Part shown: piece by piece, positions 9,232 through 17,886 of the stretch | Position numbering within the stretch: position 1 is the first letter of the stretch | Layout: each line of letters starts with the position of its first letter | Notes under the pieces: generated by a model | Databases searched by the model: none | Seen by the model: only the letters and a program-made list of their open reading frames with translations | Told to the model about the DNA's origin: nothing | Assembly (NCBI GenBank): GCA_028821395.1 | Contig: JAPPGP010000253.1 | Location: 49,201 to 101,582, forward strand | Source of the DNA: Defluviicoccus sp. | GTDB taxonomy: Bacteria > Pseudomonadota > Alphaproteobacteria > MPNO01 | DNA: 52,382 nucleotides | Direction of reading: 5' to 3' | Translations under genes and position numbers: made by a program

Positions 9232-10250
9232 CGTTCCTGAAGAATTGCTGGTACGCCGCCGCCTGGGACGACGAAGTCACTGGCACCCCGCTCGCCCGCA
9301 CGATCCTGGATGAGCCGGTGGTCCTGTTCCGCACCCCGGACGGCCGGGCGGCCGCGCTCGAGGACCGCTGCTGCCACCGCTCGCTGCCGCTCTCGATGGG
9401 ACGTTTGGTGGGCGAGACCCTCCGGTGCGGCTATCACGGGCTCCGCTTCGATGCGCACGGGCGCTGCGTCCAGGTACCCGGCCAGTCGACAATCCCGCCC
9501 GGCGCGGGCGTCCGCGCCTTCCCGCTCGCCGAGCGCCATGGCTGGGTGTGGATCTGGACGGGCGATGCCGAGGCCGCCGATCCCGCGCTCGTCCCCGACT
9601 GGTGGTGGATGGACCATCCCGGCTGGCGCCCGGTGAGAGGCGGCGCGCCCTTCCATGTCGAGGCGAGCTACCTGCTGCTCAACGACAACCTGCTCGATCT
9701 CTCGCATGTCGCCTACGTGCATGCGGGCTCGATCGGCACCGGCAACGTCGCCGACTTCCCGATCGAGACCGGGCGCGGCGAGGACTTCGTCACCATGTCG
9801 CGGCTGGTGGCGGACTCGCCGGCGCCGCCGCTCTATGGCGAGATGGGCGGGTTCGACGGCAATGTCGACCGCTGGCAGGTCGCGGTGTCCACCCTTCCCG
9901 CCTACAACACGGTGCATGCCGGCTGCGCGCCGGCGGGCGCGGGCGGAGCCGACGCCCCGACGGAACGGAAGGTCGAGTTCTTCAACCTCAACGCCATGAC
10001 GCCGGAGACCGCGACCACCACGCACTATTTCTACGCCCATGCGCGGAGCTTCGCTCTCGAGGATAAGGCGATGGATGCGCGCTTCCGGGTCGATTTCCGC
10101 CGCGTCTTTGGCGAGGACGTCTCGATCCTCGCCGCGCAGCAGGCCAATATCGACCGCCGCCCGGGCGCGTCCTCGATCGACATCAACGTGGACGGGCCCG
10201 GCCTCGCCTTCCGCCGCATGCTCGCGCAGCGGATCGAGGCCGAGGCGTGA
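9228..10250 (+). CDS. Rieske [2Fe-2S] oxygenase, vanillate O-demethylase-like
   Basis: A 340-residue oxygenase component that uses electrons from a partner reductase to hydroxylate or O-demethylate an aromatic substrate. The Rieske site is CCHRSLPLSM paired with LRCGYHGLRFD (C-x-H and C-x2-H). The mononuclear iron site is NDNLLDLSHVAYVHAG, with two histidines. The start MTFLKNCWYAAAW is the VanA-type beginning, and the ATG overlaps the amidohydrolase stop. No reductase gene is adjacent, so electrons must come from elsewhere. It is in frame with the open reading frame of the upstream GT2 gene, but its own start is well placed. Confidence 0.9.
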   Translation: MTFLKNCWYAAAWDDEVTGTPLARTILDEPVVLFRTPDGRAAALEDRCCHRSLPLSMGRLVGETLRCGYHGLRFDAHGRCVQVPGQSTIPPGAGVRAFPLAERHGWVWIWTGDAEAADPALVPDWWWMDHPGWRPVRGGAPFHVEASYLLLNDNLLDLSHVAYVHAGSIGTGNVADFPIETGRGEDFVTMSRLVADSPAPPLYGEMGGFDGNVDRWQVAVSTLPAYNTVHAGCAPAGAGGADAPTERKVEFFNLNAMTPETATTTHYFYAHARSFALEDKAMDARFRVDFRRVFGEDVSILAAQQANIDRRPGASSIDINVDGPGLAFRRMLAQRIEAEA

Positions 10251-10264
10251 GACGGGAGGGAAAG

Positions 10265-11071
10265 ATGAGACGAGCCGCGCTGCTGCTGTTGCTTGCGCTG
10301 CCCGCCGCCGTGGCGGCGGGAAGCCCGGCGGGCGCTGCGCCCGAGCTGGTCGAATGGCAATCCGGGGAAAGCCTCGAGCGGCTCGCGCGGTCCGCCCACA
10401 AGACAGACTTCTTCCCGCTCAGCAACCACTTCGTCAGCCAGGACAACAAGATCTTCTGCGGCCCGGTCTCATCGGCGATCGTGCTCAACGCGCTCAGGCT
10501 GGGCCGGAAACAGGGCCTGCCCGAGGACCGGCAATCGATCGCCGAGGACGAGCGCGCCTTTCTGCCCGAGGGCTTCAACCCGTTCTTCGGCAAGTACACG
10601 CCGAACAACGTGCTCACCGGGCGCACCAAGTCGAAGATCGAGGTGCTCGGCAAGCCGATCGAGATCGGCGGCAAACCCGTGCGCGATTTCGGCCTGCAGC
10701 TCCGCCAGCTTGCCCAGGTGCTCCGCGCCCACGGGCTCGCCGTGACCGTCCGCGTGGTGGACCAGGCCGCCGATGCCGGGGCGGTCGCCCGCGAGCTTGC
10801 CCGGAACCTCGCCGCGCGCGACGACTACGTGCTGGTCAACTACGCGCGCAAGGCGCTCGGCCAGCCGGGCGGCGGGCACATCTCTCCGCTCGGCGCGTAT
10901 GACGCGGCGAGCGATTCCTTCCTGATCATGGACGTGAACCCCAACCGGGCGCCCTGGGTGTGGGTCGCCTCGGCCGACCTGGTCGCCGCGATGCGCACCT
11001 TCGACACCGTCGAGAACCGAGGCTATTTGCTGATCTCGGAGCCCGGGCGGACGCCGTCCGCTACGCGGTAA
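10265..11071 (+). CDS. Phytochelatin synthase-family peptidase-like protein, secreted
   Basis: A 268-residue protein with a signal peptide (residues 1-25, LLLLLALPAAVAA then AGAAP). The papain-like phytochelatin synthase domain follows: catalytic Cys65 in NKIFCGPVSSAIVLNAL, the histidine in GGGHISPLGAYD and the aspartate in FLIMDVNPNRAPW. Bacterial members often act as glutathione hydrolases or transpeptidases rather than making phytochelatins. The start at 10265 has a good ribosome site (GGAGGGAAAG); a GTG at 10247 overlaps the Rieske stop. Placement at the end of a Rieske operon is unusual; a periplasmic thiol-peptide role is an inference. Confidence 0.85.
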   Translation: MRRAALLLLLALPAAVAAGSPAGAAPELVEWQSGESLERLARSAHKTDFFPLSNHFVSQDNKIFCGPVSSAIVLNALRLGRKQGLPEDRQSIAEDERAFLPEGFNPFFGKYTPNNVLTGRTKSKIEVLGKPIEIGGKPVRDFGLQLRQLAQVLRAHGLAVTVRVVDQAADAGAVARELARNLAARDDYVLVNYARKALGQPGGGHISPLGAYDAASDSFLIMDVNPNRAPWVWVASADLVAAMRTFDTVENRGYLLISEPGRTPSATR

Positions 11072-11343
11072 TCCGCAACCGCATCCCGAGCGCCCTGGCG
11101 ATTCGCATCACCGTGGAGAAGCTGGGATTGCCGTCCTCCGACAGGGCCTAAGCCCCTCGCGGCACATGCCGGCGTCGCGGGCGAGCTTGCTCAGCTTCCC
11201 GCGCGGGCGATGTCGTGGAACGCCGCGTGGATCGGGCTGCCGTCGCCCGGATCCTCCTCCGCGCAATCATCGAGATAGTGGCGCGCATCTTCCCGCGTGC
11301 GCAGGTGCTCGGCGACACTCCACCTGGTGAATGCTTCGCTCAT
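11061..11343 (-). pseudogene. HigA-like addiction module antidote, doubly frameshifted
   Basis: The intact part from 11343 reads MSEAFTRWSVAEHLRTREDA, then a stretch ending FHDIARAG. In a second frame KLSKLARDAGMCREGL follows, and in a third ALSEDGNPSFSTVMRIARAL runs to GMRLRITA and a stop at 11061. Put together this is a complete addiction-module antidote of about 94 residues with its HTH. Two small deletions, near 11193 and near 11120, break it. Its 3' end overlaps the last 11 bases of the convergent phytochelatin-synthase-like gene. No toxin gene is adjacent, so the module is dead. Confidence 0.72.
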
Positions 11344-11455
11344 GCCTGCCTCCGGCGCGGCGCTCTCGATGGGTGCGATCACGCACCGCCTGCAACCCAT
11401 GGCTGCCGGTCTGACAACCGCCGCGCCGTCCCTGCGAACGGAGACCGCGCTTGGC

Positions 11456-12709
11456 CTACCCCGCCGGCGGCCCCTCCGCCCGTTCGTCGAGGCGCGCGCT
11501 GCGGATCGAGCTCAGCGTCCACAGCCCGACGAGGGTGCCGAGCAAGGCCGCCACCGCGATCGGCGGGCCGAGGGCGAACAGCGCGGCGAGACCGCCGAAC
11601 AGCGCCGCGCTCGCCGCCGGGACGGAGCGGAAGGTGAGGCCGACCAGGCTCATCACGCGGGCCCGCATCGCCGGGTCGACGCAGTTCTGGATCAGGATCT
11701 GGCTACAGATCGAGTTGGCGTTGGACAGCAGCCCGTAGGTCGCCATCAGGACGATGGCAAGCCAGAACGCGTCGGTCGCGGCGAAGCCCGCCACCGCGAT
11801 GCCGCAGAGCACGCCGGACGCCCCCAAGAGCCGGGTGAGACCCTGCGTCCTGCCGCGCCGGGCGATGACAAGCGAGCCCACGATGGCACCGGCTCCGGCC
11901 GAAGACAGCAGCGTTGCCAGCCCGTCGGCGCCGCGCCCGAACACCTCCGAGGCGAAGGCCGGCAGCAGCTCCACCACCGGGCGCAGCAGCACCGAGAAGG
12001 CGACCGTCATCACGAGCAGGGTGCGGATGGTCTCGTGGCCGGCGATGTAGCGCAGCCCCTGCGCCACGTCGCCGAGCAGCCCGCCGGCGGGGCCGGCCGG
12101 CCGCCCCGGGTCGCGGTAGGCGATCGCGAGCAGCGCCGCCACCATGCCGAGATAGGAGACGGCGTTGACCGCGAACGCCGCCGCCGCGCCCTGCCACAGC
12201 AGCAGCGCGCCGGCGATCGCCGGGCCGATGAAGCGCGCGGTCTGGACCATCGAGGATTGCAGGGCGATGGCAGACGACAGCGCCTCGCGCGGCACCAGAT
12301 TGGCGACCAGGGCGAAGAACGAGGGCTGCATGAAGGCCATGTTGACGCCGTTCAGCACCGTCAGCGCCAGCAACAGCTCGATGGTGATCGCATCCAGCGC
12401 GGTGGCGATCGCGAGCACCGCCATGACGCAAGCGCCAGAGGCCTGCGCCGCCCGGAAGATCCGGTAGGCCCCGAGCCGGTCGGTCGCCGCACCGGTCAGC
12501 GGCACCAGCGCGATGATCGGCACCACCTCGCAGAACACCACGATGCCGAGCCAGGCCGGCGAGCGCGTCAGCTCCCAGGCGAGCCAGCCCAGCGCGGTGC
12601 GGTAGATCCAGGTGCCGAGAAACGACCCTGACGCGCCGATCGAGTAGACCCGGTAGTCGCGATGCCCGAGCGCGGTCCCGATACCGCCGAGCCAGGAGGC
12701 GCGCGGCAC
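11456..12709 (-). CDS. MFS transporter, EntS/MFS_3-like exporter
   Basis: A major facilitator transporter of about 417 residues with twelve predicted hydrophobic segments. The first reads ALGHRDYRVYSIGASGSFLG followed by TWIYRTALGWLAWELTRSPA, typical of the MFS_3 group that includes enterobactin exporters; the loop AATDRLGAYRIF corresponds to the conserved GxxxDRxGRR motif between helices 2 and 3. Conserved VPREALSSAIALQSS and MRARVMSLVGLTFRSVP follow. The GTG at 12709 is preferred to the ORF start at 12778 because the extra residues are not membrane-like. Substrate unknown; neighbours give no clue. Confidence 0.85.
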   Translation of the reverse strand: MPRASWLGGIGTALGHRDYRVYSIGASGSFLGTWIYRTALGWLAWELTRSPAWLGIVVFCEVVPIIALVPLTGAATDRLGAYRIFRAAQASGACVMAVLAIATALDAITIELLLALTVLNGVNMAFMQPSFFALVANLVPREALSSAIALQSSMVQTARFIGPAIAGALLLWQGAAAAFAVNAVSYLGMVAALLAIAYRDPGRPAGPAGGLLGDVAQGLRYIAGHETIRTLLVMTVAFSVLLRPVVELLPAFASEVFGRGADGLATLLSSAGAGAIVGSLVIARRGRTQGLTRLLGASGVLCGIAVAGFAATDAFWLAIVLMATYGLLSNANSICSQILIQNCVDPAMRARVMSLVGLTFRSVPAASAALFGGLAALFALGPPIAVAALLGTLVGLWTLSSIRSARLDERAEGPPAG

Positions 12710-12817
12710 TACGCCCCGCCCGCCGGGAGGCGGGCACCGCAGTGCCGTTTCGGGATGAAGTCGCTCGTCACCCCGCAATGATAGAGCGGGCCGGGCGGGC
12801 CGTCGCGAACCGCGCCG

Positions 12818-13531
12818 TCACCTGGTGGCGCGGGGAATAGTCGCCGCGTTCCTCCGCGCCAGATGCTTGAGCGCCTCGCGCCGGCTCAGATCGGAGAGCC
12901 CGGCACGGGTTTCCAGGAACGCCCTCACCCAGGCGGGATCGGTCTTCGAATACTCGCGCAGCGCCCAGCCGATCCCCTTGCGCAGAAAGAGCTCCGGGTT
13001 GCCGATGGACGGGCGGATCGCGTCGGCCAGCAGCGTCCTGTCCGTCGCCTTCTTGCACCGGAGCTGGGCGAGGATCGCGGTGCGGCGCTTCCAGATATCG
13101 TCGTCTCCCGCCCATTCGCGCAGCACCGCTTTCGTCGCGCGCGGGTGGACGGCGAGCATGGTGCCGACGCCCCGGGCGGCGATCGGGTCGACGTAATCCC
13201 ACCAGGCGCCGGTGATCACCAGCTCCTCGATCAAGGGTATGCGCGCCGGCTCCAGCCAGCGCGAATAGCGCGGGAACAGCAGCAGCTCGACCGCCGCGTA
13301 GCGCTCCTCGCGATGCGCGGCCTTGCGCCAGAGCTCGAGAATCGCCGTCTCCCAAGCCCCGGCGGCGGCCAGAGGGTGCGTCCTGAACACCGAGCCGGCG
13401 ATGCGCCGGCATTCCGGGACGCCCACGCCGAAATAGGGCATCTCGGACTTCATGTATGCCTGCTGCCGCGGCGCCCTCGCGGGCTCGGCGGCCGCGCGCA
13501 GGCCGGCGATGACGGAGTCCCGGATGGTCAT
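12818..13531 (-). CDS. DNA alkylation repair protein (AlkD-like HEAT-repeat glycosylase)
   Basis: A 237-residue helical-repeat protein of the DNA alkylation repair family, which removes 3-methyladenine and 7-methylguanine by clamping DNA in a concave HEAT surface. Signature stretches are YMKSEMPYFGVGVPECRRIA near the N terminus, WWDYVDPIAARGVGTMLAVH, WKRRTAILAQLRCKKATDRT and FLRKGIGWALREYSKTDPAW, where the conserved Trp and Asp residues lie. The length fits the family. It lies about 100 bases downstream of preA on the same strand and ahead of the MFS gene. No SOS-like or Ada operator was seen. Confidence 0.9.
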   Translation of the reverse strand: MTIRDSVIAGLRAAAEPARAPRQQAYMKSEMPYFGVGVPECRRIAGSVFRTHPLAAAGAWETAILELWRKAAHREERYAAVELLLFPRYSRWLEPARIPLIEELVITGAWWDYVDPIAARGVGTMLAVHPRATKAVLREWAGDDDIWKRRTAILAQLRCKKATDRTLLADAIRPSIGNPELFLRKGIGWALREYSKTDPAWVRAFLETRAGLSDLSRREALKHLARRNAATIPRATR

Positions 13532-13638
13532 CGCTGGCGTGCCCCGGACTTCATGGCCGGCCCCCGGAACCAGACCGGGCACGACGGCTTGGGACGATGG
13601 CTTGGGCGGAACTGAGGCGGTTGGCCGCCTCGCCGCCC

Positions 13639-14979
13639 CTACTCCGCCGCTTGCGCCGTCTTCGGGCTGTTGGCGGCGATGGTCTGCATGTTGTTGCGCC
13701 GGGTGACGAATTTTTCCGGGCCCTCGTAGACGCCGTCCGGGATGTCGAAATAGCCGGACTCGAACTGCGCCTCGTCGGTCAGCCGCATGGCGATCGAGTC
13801 GAACGGGCACACGTCCATGCAGAGCTCGCAGCCGATGCAGGTCTCGGGATGGACCTCGACCTTCCCCGCCGGGCTCTGCGACAGCGCCTCGTAGAAGCAC
13901 ATCTGGATGCAGATCGTGCAGCTCGGGTTCTGGCAGGTGTCCTCGTTGACCACGGCGTGCACGCGGTCGCGCGCGAACTGCTCGGCATAGTCCTTGGCCG
14001 CCCGCCGGGACGCGATGCCCCGCATCGACTCGACGTCCGGGTAGCCGTGCTCGTCCATGAAGCGCTCGACCCCGTTGATGATGTTGGGCAGCCACTTCAT
14101 GCCCTTGATCATCAGCACCGAGCCGATCTCCACCACATTCGCGCCGGTCATCAGGAACTCGACCGCGTCGCGGTGGTCGAAGATGCCGTTGGTGCCGGCG
14201 ATCGGGATGCCGACCTGGGTGTAGATGTTGTGCACCCAGCGTAGCGTGAGCGGCTTGACCCAGGTGCCGCCGATGCCGGCGGTGCCGGCGAGTCTCGGCT
14301 CCGCCGCCTCGATGTCGACCGCGAAGCCGGTATGGCGGTTGGTCGCGGTGACCGCCGCCGCCCCCGCCTTCTGCACCGCGCGGGCGATCTCGACCGGGCG
14401 CGACTGGTCCGGGGTGAGCTTGACCACGACGGGGATGTCGACCGCCTCGACCACCTGGCGGGTGACCTCGAAGGCGATGTCCTCTTCCTGGCTGATCATG
14501 CTGCCGCCATGCACGCCCGGCATCAAAGCGGGGTGCGGGCAGCCGAAATTGAGCTCGACCATGGGGAGGGCGCAATCCTCGATGGTGCGGCAGATGTCCT
14601 TCCAGCCGTCGACCTCCTTGGCGCCGGCCGAGCCGATCAGATGCGCCCCGCGCTCGGCGGCGTAGGCGCCGACCTCCTTGAGATAGGGGATCCAGTCCTT
14701 GTAGTAGGTGCTGGAATAGCCCGACCGGCTGTAGAACACGAAGTCGCGCGGCACCTTGCCTTTGATGATGTCGCCGCGGTCGTTCAGGATCGCGTATTTC
14801 GAGTTCTGCGTGAGCCGCGCCATGTCCTCCATGTCGGTCAGCGTCTTGACGATGGCGCCCGCCGCCCCGTAGTCGAAGCACTGCTTCATCAGATCGGGGC
14901 TGTTGGTGGTCTCGAGCGAGGCGACCACCACCGGGTTCTTGAACGGGATGCCGCAAAACTCGACTGCCATGTCTGCCAT
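13639..14979 (-). CDS. preA: NAD-dependent dihydropyrimidine dehydrogenase subunit PreA-like
   Basis: A 446-residue FMN enzyme with a dihydroorotate-dehydrogenase-type barrel and a C-terminal ferredoxin. The barrel starts FCGIPFKNPVVVASLETTNS and shows VELNFGCPHPALMPGVHGGS, VVVKLTPDQ and IAGTNGIFDHRDAVEFLMTG. Two 4Fe-4S motifs lie at about residues 348-390: CQNPSCTICIQMC and CIGCELCMDVCPFD. It reduces uracil and thymine, or oxidises their dihydro forms, with its PreT partner. PreT normally lies beside it but is absent here, as are hydantoinase genes, so it may use another electron partner. The ATG at 14979 has a GGAG upstream. Confidence 0.88.
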   Translation of the reverse strand: MADMAVEFCGIPFKNPVVVASLETTNSPDLMKQCFDYGAAGAIVKTLTDMEDMARLTQNSKYAILNDRGDIIKGKVPRDFVFYSRSGYSSTYYKDWIPYLKEVGAYAAERGAHLIGSAGAKEVDGWKDICRTIEDCALPMVELNFGCPHPALMPGVHGGSMISQEEDIAFEVTRQVVEAVDIPVVVKLTPDQSRPVEIARAVQKAGAAAVTATNRHTGFAVDIEAAEPRLAGTAGIGGTWVKPLTLRWVHNIYTQVGIPIAGTNGIFDHRDAVEFLMTGANVVEIGSVLMIKGMKWLPNIINGVERFMDEHGYPDVESMRGIASRRAAKDYAEQFARDRVHAVVNEDTCQNPSCTICIQMCFYEALSQSPAGKVEVHPETCIGCELCMDVCPFDSIAMRLTDEAQFESGYFDIPDGVYEGPEKFVTRRNNMQTIAANSPKTAQAAE

Positions 14980-15045
14980 CGGATGTCTCCGCGCTTCGGG
15001 GCCGTTAAGCTCAGTATACTGACAATTTGCCGCCGCCGTCCAAGC

Positions 15046-15357
15046 CTATTCCTCGGGCTCGGTGGTGAACATCAGCGGGTGGCCGTGCTCGCGCCCGAGA
15101 TCGGTCGCCTCGGTCGCCTTGGTCTCGGCGATGTCGCGGGTGTAGACCGCGACCACGCAGGACCCCTTGGTATGCGCCGTCGCCATCACCCGATAGGCCT
15201 CGTCGTCGCCCATCTTGAACACCGCCCGCAGCACCAGGATGACGAACTCGCGCGGCGTGTAGTCGTCGTTGAGCAGGATGACCTTGTGCAGCCGGGGCCG
15301 CTCGGTCTTGCTCTCGGTCTTCGTCTTGGTGCGCTGATCGGTGTCGACGTCCCGCAT
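15046..15357 (-). CDS. clpS: ATP-dependent Clp protease adaptor ClpS
   Basis: A 103-residue adaptor that delivers N-degron proteins to ClpAP. After a flexible charged leader the core reads RPRLHKVILLNDDYTPREFV, with the conserved NDD(Y/F)TP substrate pocket, and ends with MATAHTKGSCVVAVYTRDIA and ETKATEATD. The usual downstream partner clpA is not here: preA follows on the same strand and a divergent ferredoxin gene lies upstream. The length and motifs are normal. Confidence 0.94.
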   Translation of the reverse strand: MRDVDTDQRTKTKTESKTERPRLHKVILLNDDYTPREFVILVLRAVFKMGDDEAYRVMATAHTKGSCVVAVYTRDIAETKATEATDLGREHGHPLMFTTEPEE

Positions 15358-15528
15358 GCGCCAGGCCCCGCAACCGCCTGCGGCCTAGCGTCGCACGGTT
15401 CCGCGCCCCGGTCCAGCGCGCGCGGCCCGGCGGAACCGAACGGCCGTCGGGCCGGACCGCGCCCCTTTTCTTTTCCCTTCGGCCGGTAGATCATGCGCCG
15501 GAACGGACAGAGGGCGAGGGAAGCGCCC

Positions 15529-15732
15529 ATGAGGGTGCGGGTCGATCCGGATCGCTGCGAGGGGCATAGCCGCTGCCACGCGCTGGCGCCCGAGCTGTTC
15601 GAGCCGGACGATTTCGGCAATGCGACGGCGCTGCGCGGCGGCGCCGTGCCGCCGGGGCTGGAGCGCAAGGCGCGGCTCGCCGCGGCCAACTGCCCGGAAT
15701 ACGCCGTCGAGGTCGTGGAGGATGCGGGATGA
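15529..15732 (+). CDS. Ferredoxin of the P450-partner type (3Fe-4S/4Fe-4S, Fer-1)
   Basis: A 67-residue ferredoxin that passes electrons to a cytochrome P450. MRVRVDPDRCEGHSRCHALA holds the first cluster ligands with the His seen in CYP-linked ferredoxins, and the closing motif AANCPEYAVEV holds the last. Only three cysteines are evident, which suggests a 3Fe-4S cluster. The start at 15529 was preferred to 15493 because the fold begins there. Its stop overlaps the P450 start (ATGA), so the pair is translationally coupled. A ferredoxin reductase is not adjacent. Confidence 0.87.
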   Translation: MRVRVDPDRCEGHSRCHALAPELFEPDDFGNATALRGGAVPPGLERKARLAAANCPEYAVEVVEDAG

Positions 15733-16961
15733 GCGGCGGCGAAGACGGCCGCCCGACAGCCGAACGGCCGCCCGTCAAGGACTGGCGCACCGACTGGGAC
15801 CATCTGGATGCGCGCTGGCGCGACGATCCCTTCCCGATCTGGGACGAGCTGCGCGCCGGCCCGATCGCCCGGACCGAACGCTTCGAGGGCGCCTGGCTGC
15901 CGACCCGCTTCGAAGACGTGCGGGCGATCGCCTACGATACCGAGAACTTCACCTCGCGCCGCGTCGTCCTGCGCGACCGCAAGTTCGACGACCCGCCGCT
16001 GCCGGCGCCGCCGCTCACCTCCGACCCGCCGGAGCACAAGGCGCACAAGCAGGTCCTGCTGCCCTTCTTCACGCCGCGGGAGGTGGGCAAGCTGGCGCCG
16101 CTGGCGCGGCGGATCTGCAACGCGCTGATCGACGGGTTCGTCGCCGACGGGGGCTGCGACGCCGCCCAGCAATACGCCCGCCACATCCCGGTGCGCATCA
16201 TCGCCTACATGCTCGGCGTGCCGGTGCGGGACAGCCACCTGTTCATCCGGTGGATCCACGAGATCCTGGAGGTCGGCGCCTCCGACGACGAGCGCAACCG
16301 GAAGGCGACCAAGGCGATGCGGGACTATTTCCGACATCACATCGCGCTCCGGAGAGAGGGCCGGACCGAGGCCGATCCGGACGGGCCCGAGCCCGATTTG
16401 ATCCGGGTGATGATGGACGGCTCGCTCAACGGCGTGCCGTTCGAGGAACGCCACGTGCTCGGCACGCTGAACCTGCTGATGGTCGCCGGGATCGATACGA
16501 CCTGGAGCGCCATCGGCGCGTCGATCCTGCATCTCGGCCGGCACCCGGACGACCGGCGGCGCCTGATCGAGGAGCCGGGGCTGATGCCGACGGCGGTCGA
16601 GGAGCTGCTGCGCGCCTACTCGCCGGTCACCATGGCGCGCGAGGTGAAGCGGGATGTCGAGCTCGGCGGCTGTCCGATGAAGCGGGGAGAGATGGTGCTG
16701 CTCTCCTTCCCGGCGGCCAACCGCGATCCCGCGATGTTCCCGGACGCCGACCGGGTCGTGCTCGACCGCCAGGAGAACCGCCACGCCGCCTTCGGGATCG
16801 GCATCCACCGCTGCGTCGGCTCCAATCTGGCGCGCATGGAATTGCGCATCGCCATCGAGGAATGGCTCCGGCGCATCCCGGAGTACCGCATCGACGGCGA
16901 AATCCGCTGGTCCGAGGGCACCGTGCGCGGCCCGCGCACGCTGAAGGTGACGTTCGGGTAG
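15729..16961 (+). CDS. Cytochrome P450
   Basis: A 410-residue soluble bacterial P450 monooxygenase. The I-helix is LNLLMVAGIDTTWSAIGASI, the ExxR motif is EELLRAYSP, and the heme-binding loop is FGIGIHRCVGSNLARMELRI with Cys362 as proximal ligand. The N-terminal PPLPAPPLTSDPPEHKAHKQ is typical of class I bacterial P450s. It is coupled to the ferredoxin upstream. The Gly-Ile-Asp-Thr-Thr in the I helix keeps the acid-alcohol pair for oxygen activation. The substrate cannot be inferred. Confidence 0.93.
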   Translation: MSGGEDGRPTAERPPVKDWRTDWDHLDARWRDDPFPIWDELRAGPIARTERFEGAWLPTRFEDVRAIAYDTENFTSRRVVLRDRKFDDPPLPAPPLTSDPPEHKAHKQVLLPFFTPREVGKLAPLARRICNALIDGFVADGGCDAAQQYARHIPVRIIAYMLGVPVRDSHLFIRWIHEILEVGASDDERNRKATKAMRDYFRHHIALRREGRTEADPDGPEPDLIRVMMDGSLNGVPFEERHVLGTLNLLMVAGIDTTWSAIGASILHLGRHPDDRRRLIEEPGLMPTAVEELLRAYSPVTMAREVKRDVELGGCPMKRGEMVLLSFPAANRDPAMFPDADRVVLDRQENRHAAFGIGIHRCVGSNLARMELRIAIEEWLRRIPEYRIDGEIRWSEGTVRGPRTLKVTFG

Positions 16962-17039
16962 GGTGGGGCGGGGGTGCCGGCGCGCCGTGTTTGCACGGCC
17001 GACCTCTCTCCATGCTCGTGAGTGTCGACGCGCAGCATC

Positions 17040-17432
17040 TCATGTCGTCCGCTCGAGAAAGGCCCGCGGCGACCAGACTTCGACCGCCCCATACCGCGCC
17101 TCCGTGAAGTCCCGCGTGTTGCCGGTGATCAGTACCGCACCGCCAGTCGTGGCGGTCGCGAGATATACCTCATCGTCGGGGTCGCGGAGACCGAACACGA
17201 CATCCGCCGGTTCGACGCGGACAGCCAGTCGGTCGATCTCTCCGATGACCGTCTTCATGGCCTCGCGATACGGTGCCTGGCTGCGCCGCTCGGCAACGGC
17301 TTCGTACTCGGACAAGATGGGCTCCGATAGGACGATTTCGTGCCGCCGCACTACCCTGTCGATGACCGCACGACAGGTGCCGTCGATCCGCGCCGCTGAC
17401 ACGAGAACATTGCAGTCCAGAACCACCCTCAT
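17040..17432 (-). CDS. PIN-domain toxin (COG1569-type, VapC-like)
   Basis: A 130-residue PIN-domain ribonuclease: MRVVLDCNVLVSAARIDGTC contains the first Asp, ILSEYEAVAERRS the conserved Glu, and LRDPDDEVYLATATTGGAVL followed by ITGNTRDF the remaining acidic metal ligands. It probably cleaves RNA when free of its antitoxin. Its start overlaps the stop of the AbrB-type antitoxin upstream by four bases, the usual antitoxin-first, coupled layout. All catalytic acids look intact. Confidence 0.85.
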   Translation of the reverse strand: MRVVLDCNVLVSAARIDGTCRAVIDRVVRRHEIVLSEPILSEYEAVAERRSQAPYREAMKTVIGEIDRLAVRVEPADVVFGLRDPDDEVYLATATTGGAVLITGNTRDFTEARYGAVEVWSPRAFLERTT

Positions 17433-17722
17433 GTCTCGCGGAGACGGCGTTCACGGCGCGAGGCGGATATTTCGGCGATCGAGTCCCTCACGATCTCGTC
17501 CTCGGAACGCCCGAGATCTTCGGGCGAGGTCCGAGTAGCCCCGAACTTGGCTGCAATGCGATCGGCGGCGGCATCGCGATCGACCACCTCCTTCGGTCTG
17601 AACAGGATACCGTCGCCGACAAGGGTCGCCTCCATGATGTCGCCTTCGCGAAGGTCGATGTTCCTGCGCAGCTTGGCTGGAATGGTGACCTGGAACTTCG
17701 GCTTCACGGTGACGAGCGGCAT
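17429..17722 (-). CDS. AbrB/SpoVT-type antitoxin
   Basis: A 97-residue protein with a swapped-hairpin DNA-binding domain at the N terminus: MPLVTVKPKFQVTIPAKLRR then DLREGDIMEATLVGDGILFR. The charged C-terminal half (SPEDLGRSEDEIVRDSIAEI) would wrap the toxin. It should neutralise the downstream PIN toxin and autorepress the pair. The start at 17722 is chosen by homology over the longer frame. It overlaps the toxin start. The unit lies just outside the left boundary of the 30-kb element. Confidence 0.83.
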   Translation of the reverse strand: MPLVTVKPKFQVTIPAKLRRNIDLREGDIMEATLVGDGILFRPKEVVDRDAAADRIAAKFGATRTSPEDLGRSEDEIVRDSIAEISASRRERRLRET

Positions 17723-17886
17723 GGCGGCCTCGCGTGCGGTTTGTTGGAAAGTTAGAGTTTCATACCACTGGAGAGGTTGCAACGGCAACCGCTTCCCGCC
17801 GACACGCGGCCCGGCCGCCATTAACCCGAAGCCCGTCAGTCCACCGGCAGCCGTCGCGGACGCGGTGCTTGCGGGTCAACCCCGTC

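Noticed and set aside
11297-12631. A 444-codon plus-strand frame antisense to the MFS gene
   Set aside because: His/Arg/Gln-rich, no domain; the MFS protein has normal membrane helices and motifs.
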